Assembly: GCF_000003815.2 (NCBI RefSeq)
Contig: NW_023365727.1
Location: forward strand, 58,717-122,716
Length of the DNA: 64,000 bases
Direction: 5' to 3'
Source: Branchiostoma floridae
Lineage: Eukaryota; Chordata; Leptocardii; Amphioxiformes; Branchiostomatidae
The notes under the pieces are model-generated. The model was not told the DNA's origin and ran no database searches. It saw only the letters and a program-made list of their open reading frames with translations. Below, piece after piece: positions 11,561 to 22,275 of the stretch. Position 1 is the stretch's first letter; each line of letters begins with the position of its first letter. The translations under genes and the position numbers were made by a program.

Positions 11561-12815
11561 CCATCGTTCCTGCACCGAATGACCTGAAATTTGGCACAAA
11601 GGTAGAGTGGGCCGATACCCAGACCCGTTTTTTCTGTTTTTTGATAGATATTTTAAAATGATTTTATGGATGTCTTTAGGTGGTGTTCTGACCGAACTGT
11701 ATAATTGTGCCTCCCGTGCCCAGGTATTAAGCCCAAGGGACCCGAAATTTGGTATGATAGTGCATGATATTTACTAAAAAGACCCCGTTATCATTTGTGG
11801 CACAAAATCACCTAAAAATGATTTATAAGCTGATTTGGCGGGGTTTTTTTTCGTCTTCGTTTTCTTCTTCGCCGCCTCTGAGCGTGTCACCATATATAGT
11901 AAATGACGTAATCACCTTGACATGTGCAGGGCCATGTGGCGGCTGGCGGCGGCCGTGCACGTCGTCGCTAAATGGATTACTGTAGTTAATAACACGGCGC
12001 GCGACATTCAGCATAAGATCGGCAACTCGGCTACAGCCAATGAGGAAGGGTCTTTCGAATTATAATGCTGTGCCATGCATGGGTGCAGACCGCGCGCCGA
12101 AGAATATTGTTCCGTCAAAAGTAAGTAAAAAAAACTGTACTGTTATCTTACAATTGACAAGAATACACAAAAGCTGTAACAAATTCGGGAAGCTTGTCGT
12201 CGTTTGTGGATCGGTAGTTTTTTTTATTTTTACGCGAGTTTAGGGTGTTTGGTTTAGTGATAGATATGGCGCAAATTTAGATGGGAGGGGGGCTTACGAG
12301 CGCACGCATGCATGTACAGCTATTTAATCACGATATGGAATATTTTTGCACTGTGCAGTGATTGAGACAGTATTGTATACTGTGAAAAGTGTAGAGTAGT
12401 TCTCTTCCATAGTATATAGTAGAGATTTTCGGGTGTCACCTCCCCGAGGATGAACTGAACTGAACTGTTTGGATCGGAATTGTCCATGCATGTTGGTTGT
12501 ATACGTAATCAGGTGTGGCTTTTTTCTAGTGAACAAACAAAAAGGATACTCTGCGTGGCACATGAAATTACACAAAGGAAACAATAATTATTGTATTCTA
12601 TTCTATTTTGTAGCAGATGAAGAGGAGACACCAAGAACGTTGTGCAGACACGTGGGTTTGTGTCTTGATGGAAGTTGTCAGTTTGACAGTGCCATTATTT
12701 ATCTGATGCTGGAACTCTAATGTTACTAAGAAGACTGCCCTAATGCGGCGGCTTTCAGAGGGCACAATATAATAGTCAACTGGCTACAATAATGAAATTG
12801 TGACAGAAACACCAG
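11561..12815. repeat. tandem duplication, copy B
   Basis: It starts at the same CGTTCCTGCACCGAATGACC motif as copy A and ends at ATGAAATTGTGACAGAAA. It lacks both insertions but holds about 260 bp (roughly 12265-12545) absent from copy A. Overall divergence is moderate with many small indels, so the duplication is not recent. Confidence 0.7.
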
Positions 12816-15640
12816 CTTTAAATATGATTAGTCTATTTGGGACAATACTGTAACTGGGATTATTCAATATCAACCATGATGTCAAACATTGCATTTCATG
12901 ACAGACATGAATACATTTTTATGACTTTTCAGACACCACGACATGGTATATGCTGTGTAATTTGATAATGCACTGTACTATAAACAGTTACTCAGCACAA
13001 TCAAACAATCATATACTAATTAGTTTATGTGCAAAATAAATGAGACCGTAAGTTATTACAGACACATGATTACTACATTTAAACAAAAGAATACAAAACA
13101 TTAAGATATACAAAACAGACTTGGTGCAAATATACAGTGACTAATTAGCTTTGTTCATCAATACGTATAATGTATAAGCTAATTATAAGTATATAAAAAG
13201 GAGGCGATCCTTCTTGTCTGAATACAATGAACGACTTTATATGTATTTGTACTGATAATGGCATTGCAGTGCAGCCATGCTATCCAATTGGATTTTACAA
13301 ACATACACTGCACTGAAAACTCCTGAGTAGGACAGTGCTGAAAAGCATATTTTGGTAAAGAAGTTTGTTTAGTGAGGTCTGTTTGTATGAAGATTGATAA
13401 TACTTGTGACAATCTTGAATATGTACAGTAACTGCCTTGTCTTGTGTACATAAGCAGGAAAACGACGCTATTGTCTACTGTGGGTATGTAATAACAAAGT
13501 TTAGGGTTTCATAACGTGTTCATTCTGTAGAGAAAATACGACCGATCCGTTTTTGAAATAAAAACTTTCTTTCTTTATGAACAACGGTGTCTTCTTTGTT
13601 AATGTGTGAATCACTAGCATGCTGTTTGCGTGTTGTAATCAAGAAATAAAGTGTGATTACTGAACCGTAATTCCGAGTCATTCTCAAATTGGATCTTTTT
13701 TTCAAATTCACTTTTGGAACAGTCCATTTTTGCAAGGAGGGGCGGAGTAAAAATAGCTGAATTTGCTCCTAAGGAAATACCGGCCTTTCTAGTTTTACCA
13801 ATTCATTCTTCACCAATCTCTGGCGGCACCTCTGTTCATAGTCATGATATTTCCAGGATGTTTTAAAATGTTGGACATATTCTATGTTTTTCATGTTTGC
13901 CCTTGTGTCATATGGGCCAGTGAGAGCCTGAAATGAATAAAGAAAGTAGAAGTTAATACCCTGGGAAAATCAAACTCCTTGAACCAGTGCGCAAATGTTA
14001 ACCGAACCCCGCCACACGCGCCCCGCAACACCCACCAGCCTAACGATCCATCTGACCTCAACTATCGCAAACCACACACGGAAAAGCAAGCGATAGTTGG
14101 GGCCGGAAAGTGGGGCCAGTTGGCAGTGGGGCGGGTGTATAGCTGCGGGCGCGCGTGTGGCAGACGGGCATCGGTAATTCTTCTTTGCGCCGCTTCTTTG
14201 AGTTTGGTTTCCCAGGGTACAAGAACAATACTCCTAGTTTTATTTTATTGATCACGAAACTGGATAACAGAAATTCTACAAATCAAAATCAGACTACAGT
14301 GAAAACGTTCTAGCAACACCTTGATGCAGATACAATTAGATTTGCTCTATCAGATATTAGTATATAGCCAGGAGGCGTGGACCAATCAGAAGGCTCCATT
14401 TTCACCATAACACAGGTCATTAATATCCCATATACTACCCGCTTCTTACAAGGTTTCCATCGGTCCAAATATACGGGCACCACAGAGAGCCACCACATAC
14501 CGCAGACGAACAAAATGGCGGCAGTTTAAAGAAGCGTGTGTACGTACATAAAAATCGCAAACACTGACGTTACGGCAGGTATATGTAGTAGTGGTAAGAT
14601 TTTATCGGTCACACAGGTAAGGAGGTTTGGAAGGCAAGTAGACCAGTAAACCGATATGGCCAGCAAGAAAAATGGCGACCGAACAAAATCTGGATCTCGT
14701 CTATGGGCTACTATACCATATTGCATAACAAGCGAATGCGTCCTCCGGAGTCGTCACGGCTAGGTATCGGACAAAGTCTATATGATAATGACGTTAATAA
14801 CATTGTAAAAGGTCCGACGTTTCAGACAACACCCACTGACTTTTGTTGATGACGTTTTTCTTACGTGGGTGCATAAAACCGGTTTGGTAGGTTTGATTAT
14901 GAAACGAATTGATATGTGCTAATTTTAACAGGGAAAAACATACAGGTTTTATAAGAAAAGAACGATAAAAAATGACATATAACTAGAAATACGGCAAAAA
15001 ATACTGTGTTTTTATTTATTGAATAAACTGAGATGGAAAAAGTATACCATTACGAACTGGGCCAATTCACAACCGGGAAATGGAAACCCGCAGTTTCTGC
15101 GGCTCTCCTGCTGTGCGGAGCGGCTTAGTGTCATTAGCACCTCGGCGCGAGCAAACAGTCGCCTTGGGTAGTTTGACTGCTGAACGATGGTATTAGTGCA
15201 TTTCAATTTTGTATCGCCAGGTGGTGTGTTCACCATCTTACAGTTCCAGAGAGCCGTATCTGTACAGCCGGTACCAGTAGCGCAACACATGTCCACGGGG
15301 TTTGCGTTCTCCGTCTCACTGGGATATCACATCAACGGTTTCAAATGGCAACGACCTTTAGTCTGACTAATGTAACTGCAAATGCTAAACTACGATTTGT
15401 AATCATGGGATTGCCAACGATATACGGGATTTTCTATTACTGCATTTCAAGACAAAACTTCCCACTCACATTAAGCGTTATATTGACGACGGCAAAGCGC
15501 CAACGCTTCTATTTGACACTAGTACGTCCGTCACTCAGGCAAATACAGAAGACGCATCACTCCCTGAGTTAGGGGATAGGCCTGGGATGTTGGCGTACAG
15601 TGTCATATTTTACAGTACTATTCCGTGTGTTCGCATCTAT
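12816..15640. other. no confidently recognised gene
   Basis: AT-rich sequence with short frames only. At 14506-14526 and 14666-14680 there are AAAATGGCGGC and AAAAATGGCGACC motifs resembling YY1-type promoter sites. The second would start an 18-codon frame (14670-14727), and an inverted CCAAT box lies at about 14385. This could be a small promoter or first exon, but no downstream exon can be tied to it. Confidence 0.3.
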
Positions 15641-15645
15641 AACTC

Positions 15646-16042
15646 AAGATCCTGAATTGTCATTCCTCTTGATTCCTGGTAAAGAGGGAACTACGCTTTT
15701 AGCACTCGACAAACTCGACAAACATCATGAGCACTTTATACAACTTTGAATTGGCCAGCTGCAAGCGTTGGGGAGGTTCTATGTGCCATTTTTGGTGACA
15801 TAGTGATACAGTTTGAAAGTGAAAATATTAAATTTCGTCAATAATCCTCAAGATCCTGTAAGTGTCATTCCTCTTGATTCCTGGTAAAGAGGGAATTACG
15901 CTTTTAGCACACGATAAACATCATGAGCACTTTATACAACTTTGAATTGGCCAGCTGCAAGCGTTGGGGAGGTTCTATGTGCCATTTTTGGTGACATAGT
16001 GATACAGTTTGGAAGTGAAAATATTAAATTTCGTCAATAATT
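15646..16042 (+). repeat. ~197-bp tandem duplication
   Basis: 15646-15843 and 15848-16042 are nearly identical (TCAAGATCCTG... through AAATATTAAATTTCGTCAATAAT). One small deletion affects the ACTCGACAAA region of the first copy. The high identity suggests a recent local duplication. Confidence 0.85.
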
Positions 16043-16372
16043 ACACTCCAACCCCGCTGTACATACTACCCCCTGCACAACNNNNNNNNNNNNNNNNNNN
16101 NNNNNNNNNNNNNNNNNNNNNNNNNNNNNNNNNNNNNNNNNNNNNNNNNNNNNNNNNNNNNNNNNNNNNNNNNNNNNNNNNTTGACTGGATCACTCAGGA
16201 ACACTTGAGTGGGGACTAAAAACACTATCTCTGCCATCTAATGGAACAGAGAGCTGGCTTCATCCTAATGGTGACCTTGATAATGTCTCCAGGCCGCTGG
16301 ATACGTACAACAATATATCTTCAGGAGGTATCTGTTCTTGACATGACTAGTCCATTTTTCAGATTGTGGAGG

Positions 16373-16586
16373 TAATGCTAGTTCACCTTTATCCACAGGG
16401 TAACCTATATCCATCCAAATCAGGTTATTTTGGGTAAGCATGCTGATGAAATATGACTTCAAACTGCTATATTATGAAAATATTACAATTTGAAACAACC
16501 GTCTGTCGACTTAATATTCCCTAAATGTGCTGTTCTGAAAAACAACGGATATAGGTTACCCCACGGATAAAGGTGAACTAGCATTA
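16373..16586. mobile_element. palindromic MITE, copy 1
   Basis: Begins TAATGCTAGTTCACCTTTAT and ends with its inverse (GGTGAACTAGCATTA). The arms extend inward through GGGTAACCTATATCC, making almost the whole 214 bp an imperfect palindrome able to form a long hairpin. Confidence 0.85.
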
Positions 16587-16643
16587 AATTTGCTACTTAA
16601 TTTAAACTTCTGAATAGACAATATGCATCATGGTAAAAACATC

Positions 16644-16860
16644 TAATGCTAGTTCACCTTAATCCGTTGGGTAACCTAGATTCATTGTTTTTTTAAAAAA
16701 CTAGGTATTTAGAGATTTCAAGTCAACGACGTGGGTTTCAAATGTCAAAATTTTAAAAATATTGCTATGTGCAATTCCATCGACTTAACAATCCTCAAAT
16801 ACCCTATTTTTATATACAATGGATATAGGTTACCCAACAGATAAAGGTGAGCTAACATTA
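16644..16860. mobile_element. palindromic MITE, copy 2
   Basis: Same family: TAATGCTAGTTCACCTTAAT at the left, AAAGGTGAGCTAACATTA at the right, 217 bp, with GGGTATTTAG-type inner arms. Only about 57 bp separate it from copy 1. Confidence 0.85.
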
Positions 16861-17258
16861 CGATGTCAGCATCTGAAAATAGGGGGAGAGATGGTTTCTT
16901 GCCTAAATCATGCATTGTTCATTCCAGCTATACAGTCTATAACAAGGCCATGTTAACTTGGCTGTATGGATGACATACTCTGGGAAAACCAAAACTGATG
17001 CAAATGTGCACAAAAAATTATTGAAATCTAAGTGGTCAGGAAGATTGAACAAATCACATACAAAGTATGGTATTATACCAAAGAACAGATTCTTCAAATT
17101 TGTTCTGGCACATCTTGTCTTTGACAATTTACAATTGACTTTGGTGTTCTATGACATTGTTATATTTTTTTTGCAATCAATGACATAAATTTTGTATTTG
17201 CTTTGTACAATTTACAATATGTCAAAAACATTATTGGATGGTATCATTGTCATGGATT

Positions 17259-17468
17259 TAATGCTAGTTCACCTTTATCCGCAGGGTAACCTATATACGT
17301 TGGTCTAAAAACAGGGTATTTAGTGATATCGACAGATGTTTGTTTCAGAATGGAATAAGTTGAAAATATACTAAATTCAAAACCACTGTCCATCAACTTT
17401 GTATGAAAAACATTGTTCTTAAAACACCGGATATAGGTTACCCCACGGATCAAGAAGGACTAGCCGTA
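17259..17468. mobile_element. palindromic MITE, copy 3 (right end eroded)
   Basis: The left end is TAATGCTAGTTCACCTTTAT. The right arm GGATATAGGTTACCCCACGG is intact, but the final GGTGAACTAGCATTA is altered to a GAAGGACTAGCCGTA-like sequence. Confidence 0.8.
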
Positions 17469-17743
17469 CACATCACAAAAGTACTAGACAAGAAGTTTTT
17501 GGTTTCATTTTCATGCATAAAACAGACAGTCAAATTGATATGTCTGTCATACTTGAATAATTCACTGAGCATTTTCGAACTGACACAAGTCCATTTGAGC
17601 GCGATCCCCGAGACACGATATCTAAAGTCTCCCCTGGATGACATTAACCTCGACCTCTGGGGGTACAAACTGGCTTTTAATGGTTGCCTCATGACGAGGC
17701 TGCTCACACAAGCAGGGCTCGAAATACCACCTGCATATGCAGG

Positions 17744-17963
17744 TAATGCTAGTTCACCTTAATCCGTGTGGTAACCTATATTCATTGTTTTAAAAAACTG
17801 GGTATTATAGATATTTCAGGTTAACGACGTGGGTTTCAAATGTTAACATTTTCAAAATATTGCAATGTGAAAGTAACTTCCACCGACTTAACTATCCCAA
17901 AATACCCTATTTTTATATACAACGGATATAGGTTGCCCTGCAGATAAAGGTGAACTAACGTTA
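17744..17963. mobile_element. palindromic MITE, copy 4
   Basis: TAATGCTAGTTCACCTTAAT at the left; the right arm ends AAGGTGAACTAACGTTA. It abuts the GTGCAGG repeat that follows. Confidence 0.8.
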
Positions 17964-17964
17964 A

Positions 17965-18250
17965 GTGCAGGTAAAATTGGAGCTATGCAGGTATTTCTGG
18001 TGTCTACCAGCACCTAACCTGCACTGGTCCATGTACTGGGTTTTATTCCTAAATGTCCTATGATGTGGGTGTATATGGATTGTAATTAGCTGCATTGACT
18101 GCTACCACTTATAAAGTATAAAAGCAAAAAAAAATAGCAATAGTTCCTGAACAATTTTAATACGATCCCTACTTCCTAAGTTCAGAGTAGTGCAGGTAAA
18201 CTTTGTCTGGTGTAGATAATTTTCAATGTTACCTGCAAAAAGCATTTTGA
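17965..18250 (+). repeat. GTGCAGGTAA repeat, direct copy
   Basis: It aligns in reverse complement with 21430-21715. Shared segments include GCACCTAACCTGCACTGGTC, the GTACTGGGTTTT region, a GGTTCCTCAACAATTTTA-type stretch and GTGCAGGTAAA ends. Confidence 0.7.
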
Positions 18251-19193
18251 TCCCTGTTGCCTCATGACGAGGCTGCTAACACGAGTCTGGTCCAAAACAG
18301 AACAATGTCGGATTGAGCTCCGATTCTAGTCACGGAGTGAGGCATTACGTATGCAGCATGCTTTCATCCTTCTCGTTCTGTGCAGACACAGGTAATATGC
18401 TTAGGCCTAGGAAAGAATGTTGTGTTTTTTGTTTCAGTCCTGAAAACGTTAGGGGCGGTATGAAGGGATTATGTTTTTGTTTTTAAACTTTGGCCCAAAC
18501 TTTTACCTGTAATGATACAATACAGTTTAACGATTTGAAAGTAAAACTCAAATGCATGATGACACTTATATTTTCAATGTTTAACTTCAATTTTGTGCAT
18601 AACGGTTACAAATCTGGGGATACATTTATCCTTCATTAGATAGGACAAGCAGTTTTTTTTACTTGAATAGGAAGCAGACTGGAAATTATGTGACTCCACT
18701 GTGCACCCAAAAAAAGACTAGGGTTGGCAGGTTTTTCCAAAGGTAGGTTGGGAAACAGGAAACACAACATTTTTCTTTCTTTTTCCACCTGTAGCCTCAA
18801 TGTTAGATTGGATCTTAGCTATTATTGCACATGTAATTTGAGTAATTTTTTTGTGAATATGAGAACGTTTGATTTACACCCACTCAAACCTATGGGGTAT
18901 AATATAATCATTTTAATGACCAGATCTAAAAATAAGCAAGTAGGGACCGAGTGATTCATTAATTTGCGTATTTATTCATTTACTATCTATTACTGTAACG
19001 TTGTTCACTGTTTTCTGTGACCCCTCCCTCCATACAACCATGTTGCTGCCTAATACAAGCCATTGAAACTAAATACAGGCTTGGTCCCTTTGATTTAACT
19101 TTATAGTAATCATGAAAAGGTATGGTGGATTTCCTAATGGCGGCTTTAATAATGGCCACAGATGATACTTACTTGAAAAACATCCCAACACAA

Positions 19194-19275
19194 TGCTTGT
19201 TCACCTTTATCTATGGGGTAGCCTATAATCGTTGTTTTTAAAAATGGTATTCAGGGATATCAAGTTGACAATTCC
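19194..19275. mobile_element. palindromic MITE, truncated copy 5 (left arm only)
   Basis: TGCTTGTTCACCTTTATCTA, GGGGTAGCCTATAATCG and AGGGATATCAAGTTGAC match the left arm of the family. No right arm follows. Confidence 0.65.
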
Positions 19276-20030
19276 AGTCCAATATAGCAGAACCCAATGG
19301 ATGGCAATGGTTCAGCACCAAGGACAAATCCATCCATTTTGTTTTCCTCAAGGTGGCATACATGTATGCTAAGGGTTGGAACTGGTACAGAAAATTCAGG
19401 TACAGGTACGGTCCACATAAGTACAGGTAGGGTCCATATAAGGTCCAGAGGATCAGGTCCAGTCCAGACTTGAATCTAACTACCGGTGAAAACTTGCGAA
19501 TGGGCAATACTCAAAACAATGGCCCTTTTCGCTACAAAGGAACCTGTTCGATGGAGCATCCTACGTCCACTGGCGTTTTAAAATCCTATCATCATGTAAA
19601 CAACACTACTTGTCTCTGTCTTAGAGCAACATTTACTGTAGAAACTTTGCAAAAATGACTATGAACTCACATGTACTTTGATCTTCTTATTTCTTGGATC
19701 TGTAAGCCCCAAAACATGTGAACACCTGTCCATGTAATCTGTCCATTTTCTAATCGGTCCAACATCCGGTCTACAGCTTTTTTTCAGGTCCATTTTTTTT
19801 GGACCGGTCCAAGAAGAAAAAACGGTTTTGTACCTGTACACCATACCGGCACCCACCCCTATTGTATGCTGTTTATTCTAATCAATTTAGAAATGGCAAT
19901 CAGATAAGGCAGACTTCATCCCTTTACCCAAAAATTACTGCTTCGTGAGCCTTCCAGTCCTGTAGCCAAAAATAGCAACCCCTGAGGATGCGTGATCATG
20001 CTGCATTGCACACAGACACACACCAATACA

Positions 20031-20244
20031 TAATGCTAGTTCACTTTATTTATCTAAAAACAGGATATTTAGGGATATCAAGTCAATGGTCAGTGGTTGC
20101 AAATTGCAATATTTTCAACAGTTTTCAAATATTTTTAAAACAATGCAGTTTGAAACCACCACTTGTCAACTTGATTTATCTAAATACTTATTTTGAAATA
20201 CAACAGATATGGGTTACCCTGCAAACAAAGGTTAACTAGCGTTA
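20031..20244. mobile_element. palindromic MITE, copy 6
   Basis: Starts TAATGCTAGTTCACTTTATT and ends GGTTAACTAGCGTTA. Part of its right end is repeated at 20793, so this copy was present before the local duplication that follows. Confidence 0.75.
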
Positions 20245-21147
20245 GATTATCATGCTCACACACAAACACAGATTCACACACACAGACAAGCTAGAAACAC
20301 TTCTTCACTCTCTTCAAGTAATTGAAAAGGCAATACACCCTTGTACATCTTTATCATTTACTCAAGGTAACGCTAGTTCACCTTTATCTGTGTGGGGTAC
20401 CACATATCCGTTGTTTTTAAAAGCAGGGTATTTAGGAATATCAGTCGATTATAGTCGATGGACATTGCAATGTTTTGAAAATAATAAAAAATATTTTTAA
20501 AATCTAACATGTTGAAAACCACAGTCTGGAAATACCCAGCTTTTAAAACAACTGATTCAAGCTACCCAACGGATAAGATGAACTAGCATGAGGATGGAGG
20601 ATTTTCCAACAACAGCAGACATATTCTGCAAAAAAACTTCCAAAAATCTGATAAACACAATTATTCCCAAAGGAGCATGCCTTAGAAAACAGGGACGTGA
20701 CATCTTCCACATAACTGCTGCACACAATGAAAGATGATACTCCTGCGAAACCTCCAAAAACCGGACCCGCTTCCCTTGCCCAGTAAGCTTACTAGCGTTA
20801 GATATCATGCTCACACACAAACACAGATTCACACACACAGACACACAGACAAGCTAAAAACACTCCTTTACTCTCTTCAAGCAATTAGAAAGGTTAAGTG
20901 CCTTTGTACATCATTTATCATTAAATTTTACTAAAGGTATAGGTAGAGGATTTTCCAACTACAGCAGACATATTCTGCAAAAAACTTCCAAAAATCTGAC
21001 AAACACAATTATTCCCAAAGGTGCATGCCTTAGAAAACAGGGACACGACATCTTCCACACGACTGCTCTACACAATAAGAGCCGACACTCCAGCGAAACC
21101 GCCTCTTTCTAATCCAATAGCCGGACCCGCTTCCCTCGCCCAGTAAG
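20233..21147 (+). repeat. local tandem duplication with exon-like content
   Basis: Unit 1 (20233-20790) and unit 2 (20793-21147) share ACTAGCGTTAGAT, a TCATGCTCACACACAAACAC block and GAGGATTTTCCAAC...CAGCAGACATATTC through GACCCGCTTCCC. Unit 1 contains MITE copy 7; unit 2 does not. In unit 1 the frame from 20594 reads MEDFPTTADIFCKKTSKN and stays open for about 48 codons. In unit 2 one A is missing from the poly-A run, which breaks the frame. No family is recognised for this peptide. Confidence 0.7.
20368..20590. mobile_element. palindromic MITE, copy 7
   Basis: TAACGCTAGTTCACCTTTAT at the left, GGATAAGATGAACTAGCATG at the right. Unit 2 of the tandem duplication (ACTAAAGGTATAGGTAGAGG near 20930) gives the state without this MITE. 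Confidence 0.75.
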
Positions 21148-21396
21148 CATGGACTATGGGGAGCTGCCACAATCCCATCTGACAGTTCATGACGTCATGG
21201 TAGTCATGGCAACCACTGTCTACCCAATAGGGAAATCGGATCAGGACAGGAGAAACCTAATTGCATTTTTTTTGCTGAGCATTGTGCCCATTCTTCTTCA
21301 AGATGGAGATAGAATGTCTGTCAGTCACTATTTTTAATCTCAACGCCAATCAGGCAGAAGTAAGAAGATGTGTCTTTTCTTACAAGCGTCCTTTCA

Positions 21397-21727
21397 GGGC
21401 TCAAAATACTTTTTTCTGTATACCAGGTGAGTGCACTGGTGCAGGTAACACTGAAAATTACCTGCACCAGACAAATTTTACCTGCATCGCTCTAGATCTA
21501 AATGTAGGAAGTATGGATTATACTAAAATTGTTGAGGAACCATTGCTATTTTTTTTATACTTAATAGGTGGTAACAGTTAATGCAGCTAATAACAATCCA
21601 CATACACCTACATCATAAGACATTTATGTAGAAAACCCAGTACATAGACCAGTGCATGTTAGGTGCAGGTAGAAAGGTGCAGGTACAATTTTAAGTTCAC
21701 TAACCTGCAAATGCATTGTGTTATTTC
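21397..21727 (-). mobile_element. TIR-bounded GTGCAGG repeat interrupting a tandem array
   Basis: The ends are inverted: AGGGCTCAAAATA at the left and TATTTCAAGCCCT at the right. The interior is the reverse complement of 17965-18250. It separates one unit of the ~90-bp array (about 21307-21395) from the rest (from 21745), so it inserted into an existing array. Confidence 0.65.
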
Positions 21728-21744
21728 AAGCCCTGTTCTTTGCT

Positions 21745-22275
21745 TTAGAATATGTGTCCGTCACTCTTTTTAATCTCAATGTCAATCAGGCATATGTAAG
21801 ATGATATGTCTTTTCTTACAAGCATCCTTTGATTTAGAACATGCACCAATCACCCTTTTTAATCTCAATGCCATTCAGGCATAAGAAAGATGATATGTCT
21901 TTTCTTACAAGCGTCCTTTGCTCTAGAATATCCCTCAGTTACTCTTTTTATAATCAGAATGCCAATCAGGCATAAGTAAGAAGACGTGTCTTTTCTTACA
22001 ACCATCCTTTGCTTTGGAATATCCACCAGTCACTCTTTTTAATCAGAATGCCAATCAGACATCAGTAAGATGATATGTCTTTTCTTACAAGCATCCTTTG
22101 CTCTAGAATATCCCTCAGTCACTCTTTGTTCTTTGTAATCTCTGTATCTGTATCTATGACAATGACAATAGCCGGTATAACCACCGTTCGGCGTAACACA
22201 CCAGCTTGACAACAATCAGGCATAAGTGAGATATGTCTTTTCTTACAACAATACAAGCATCCTTTGCTTTATTCC
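21745..22275 (+). repeat. ~90-bp tandem array
   Basis: Five or six units of 88-91 bp contain GTCACTCTTTTTAATC, CAATCAGGCATAAGTAAGA, TGATATGTCTTTTCTTACAA and GCATCCTTTGCTTTAGAATA in order. A further unit lies upstream at 21307-21395 beyond the inserted element. No conserved open frame is kept across units. Confidence 0.8.

Noticed and set aside
15012-15296. A 94-codon minus-strand frame ending at an AATAAATAAA
   Set aside because: No splice context, no domain and no homologous pattern; the AT-rich end is common here.
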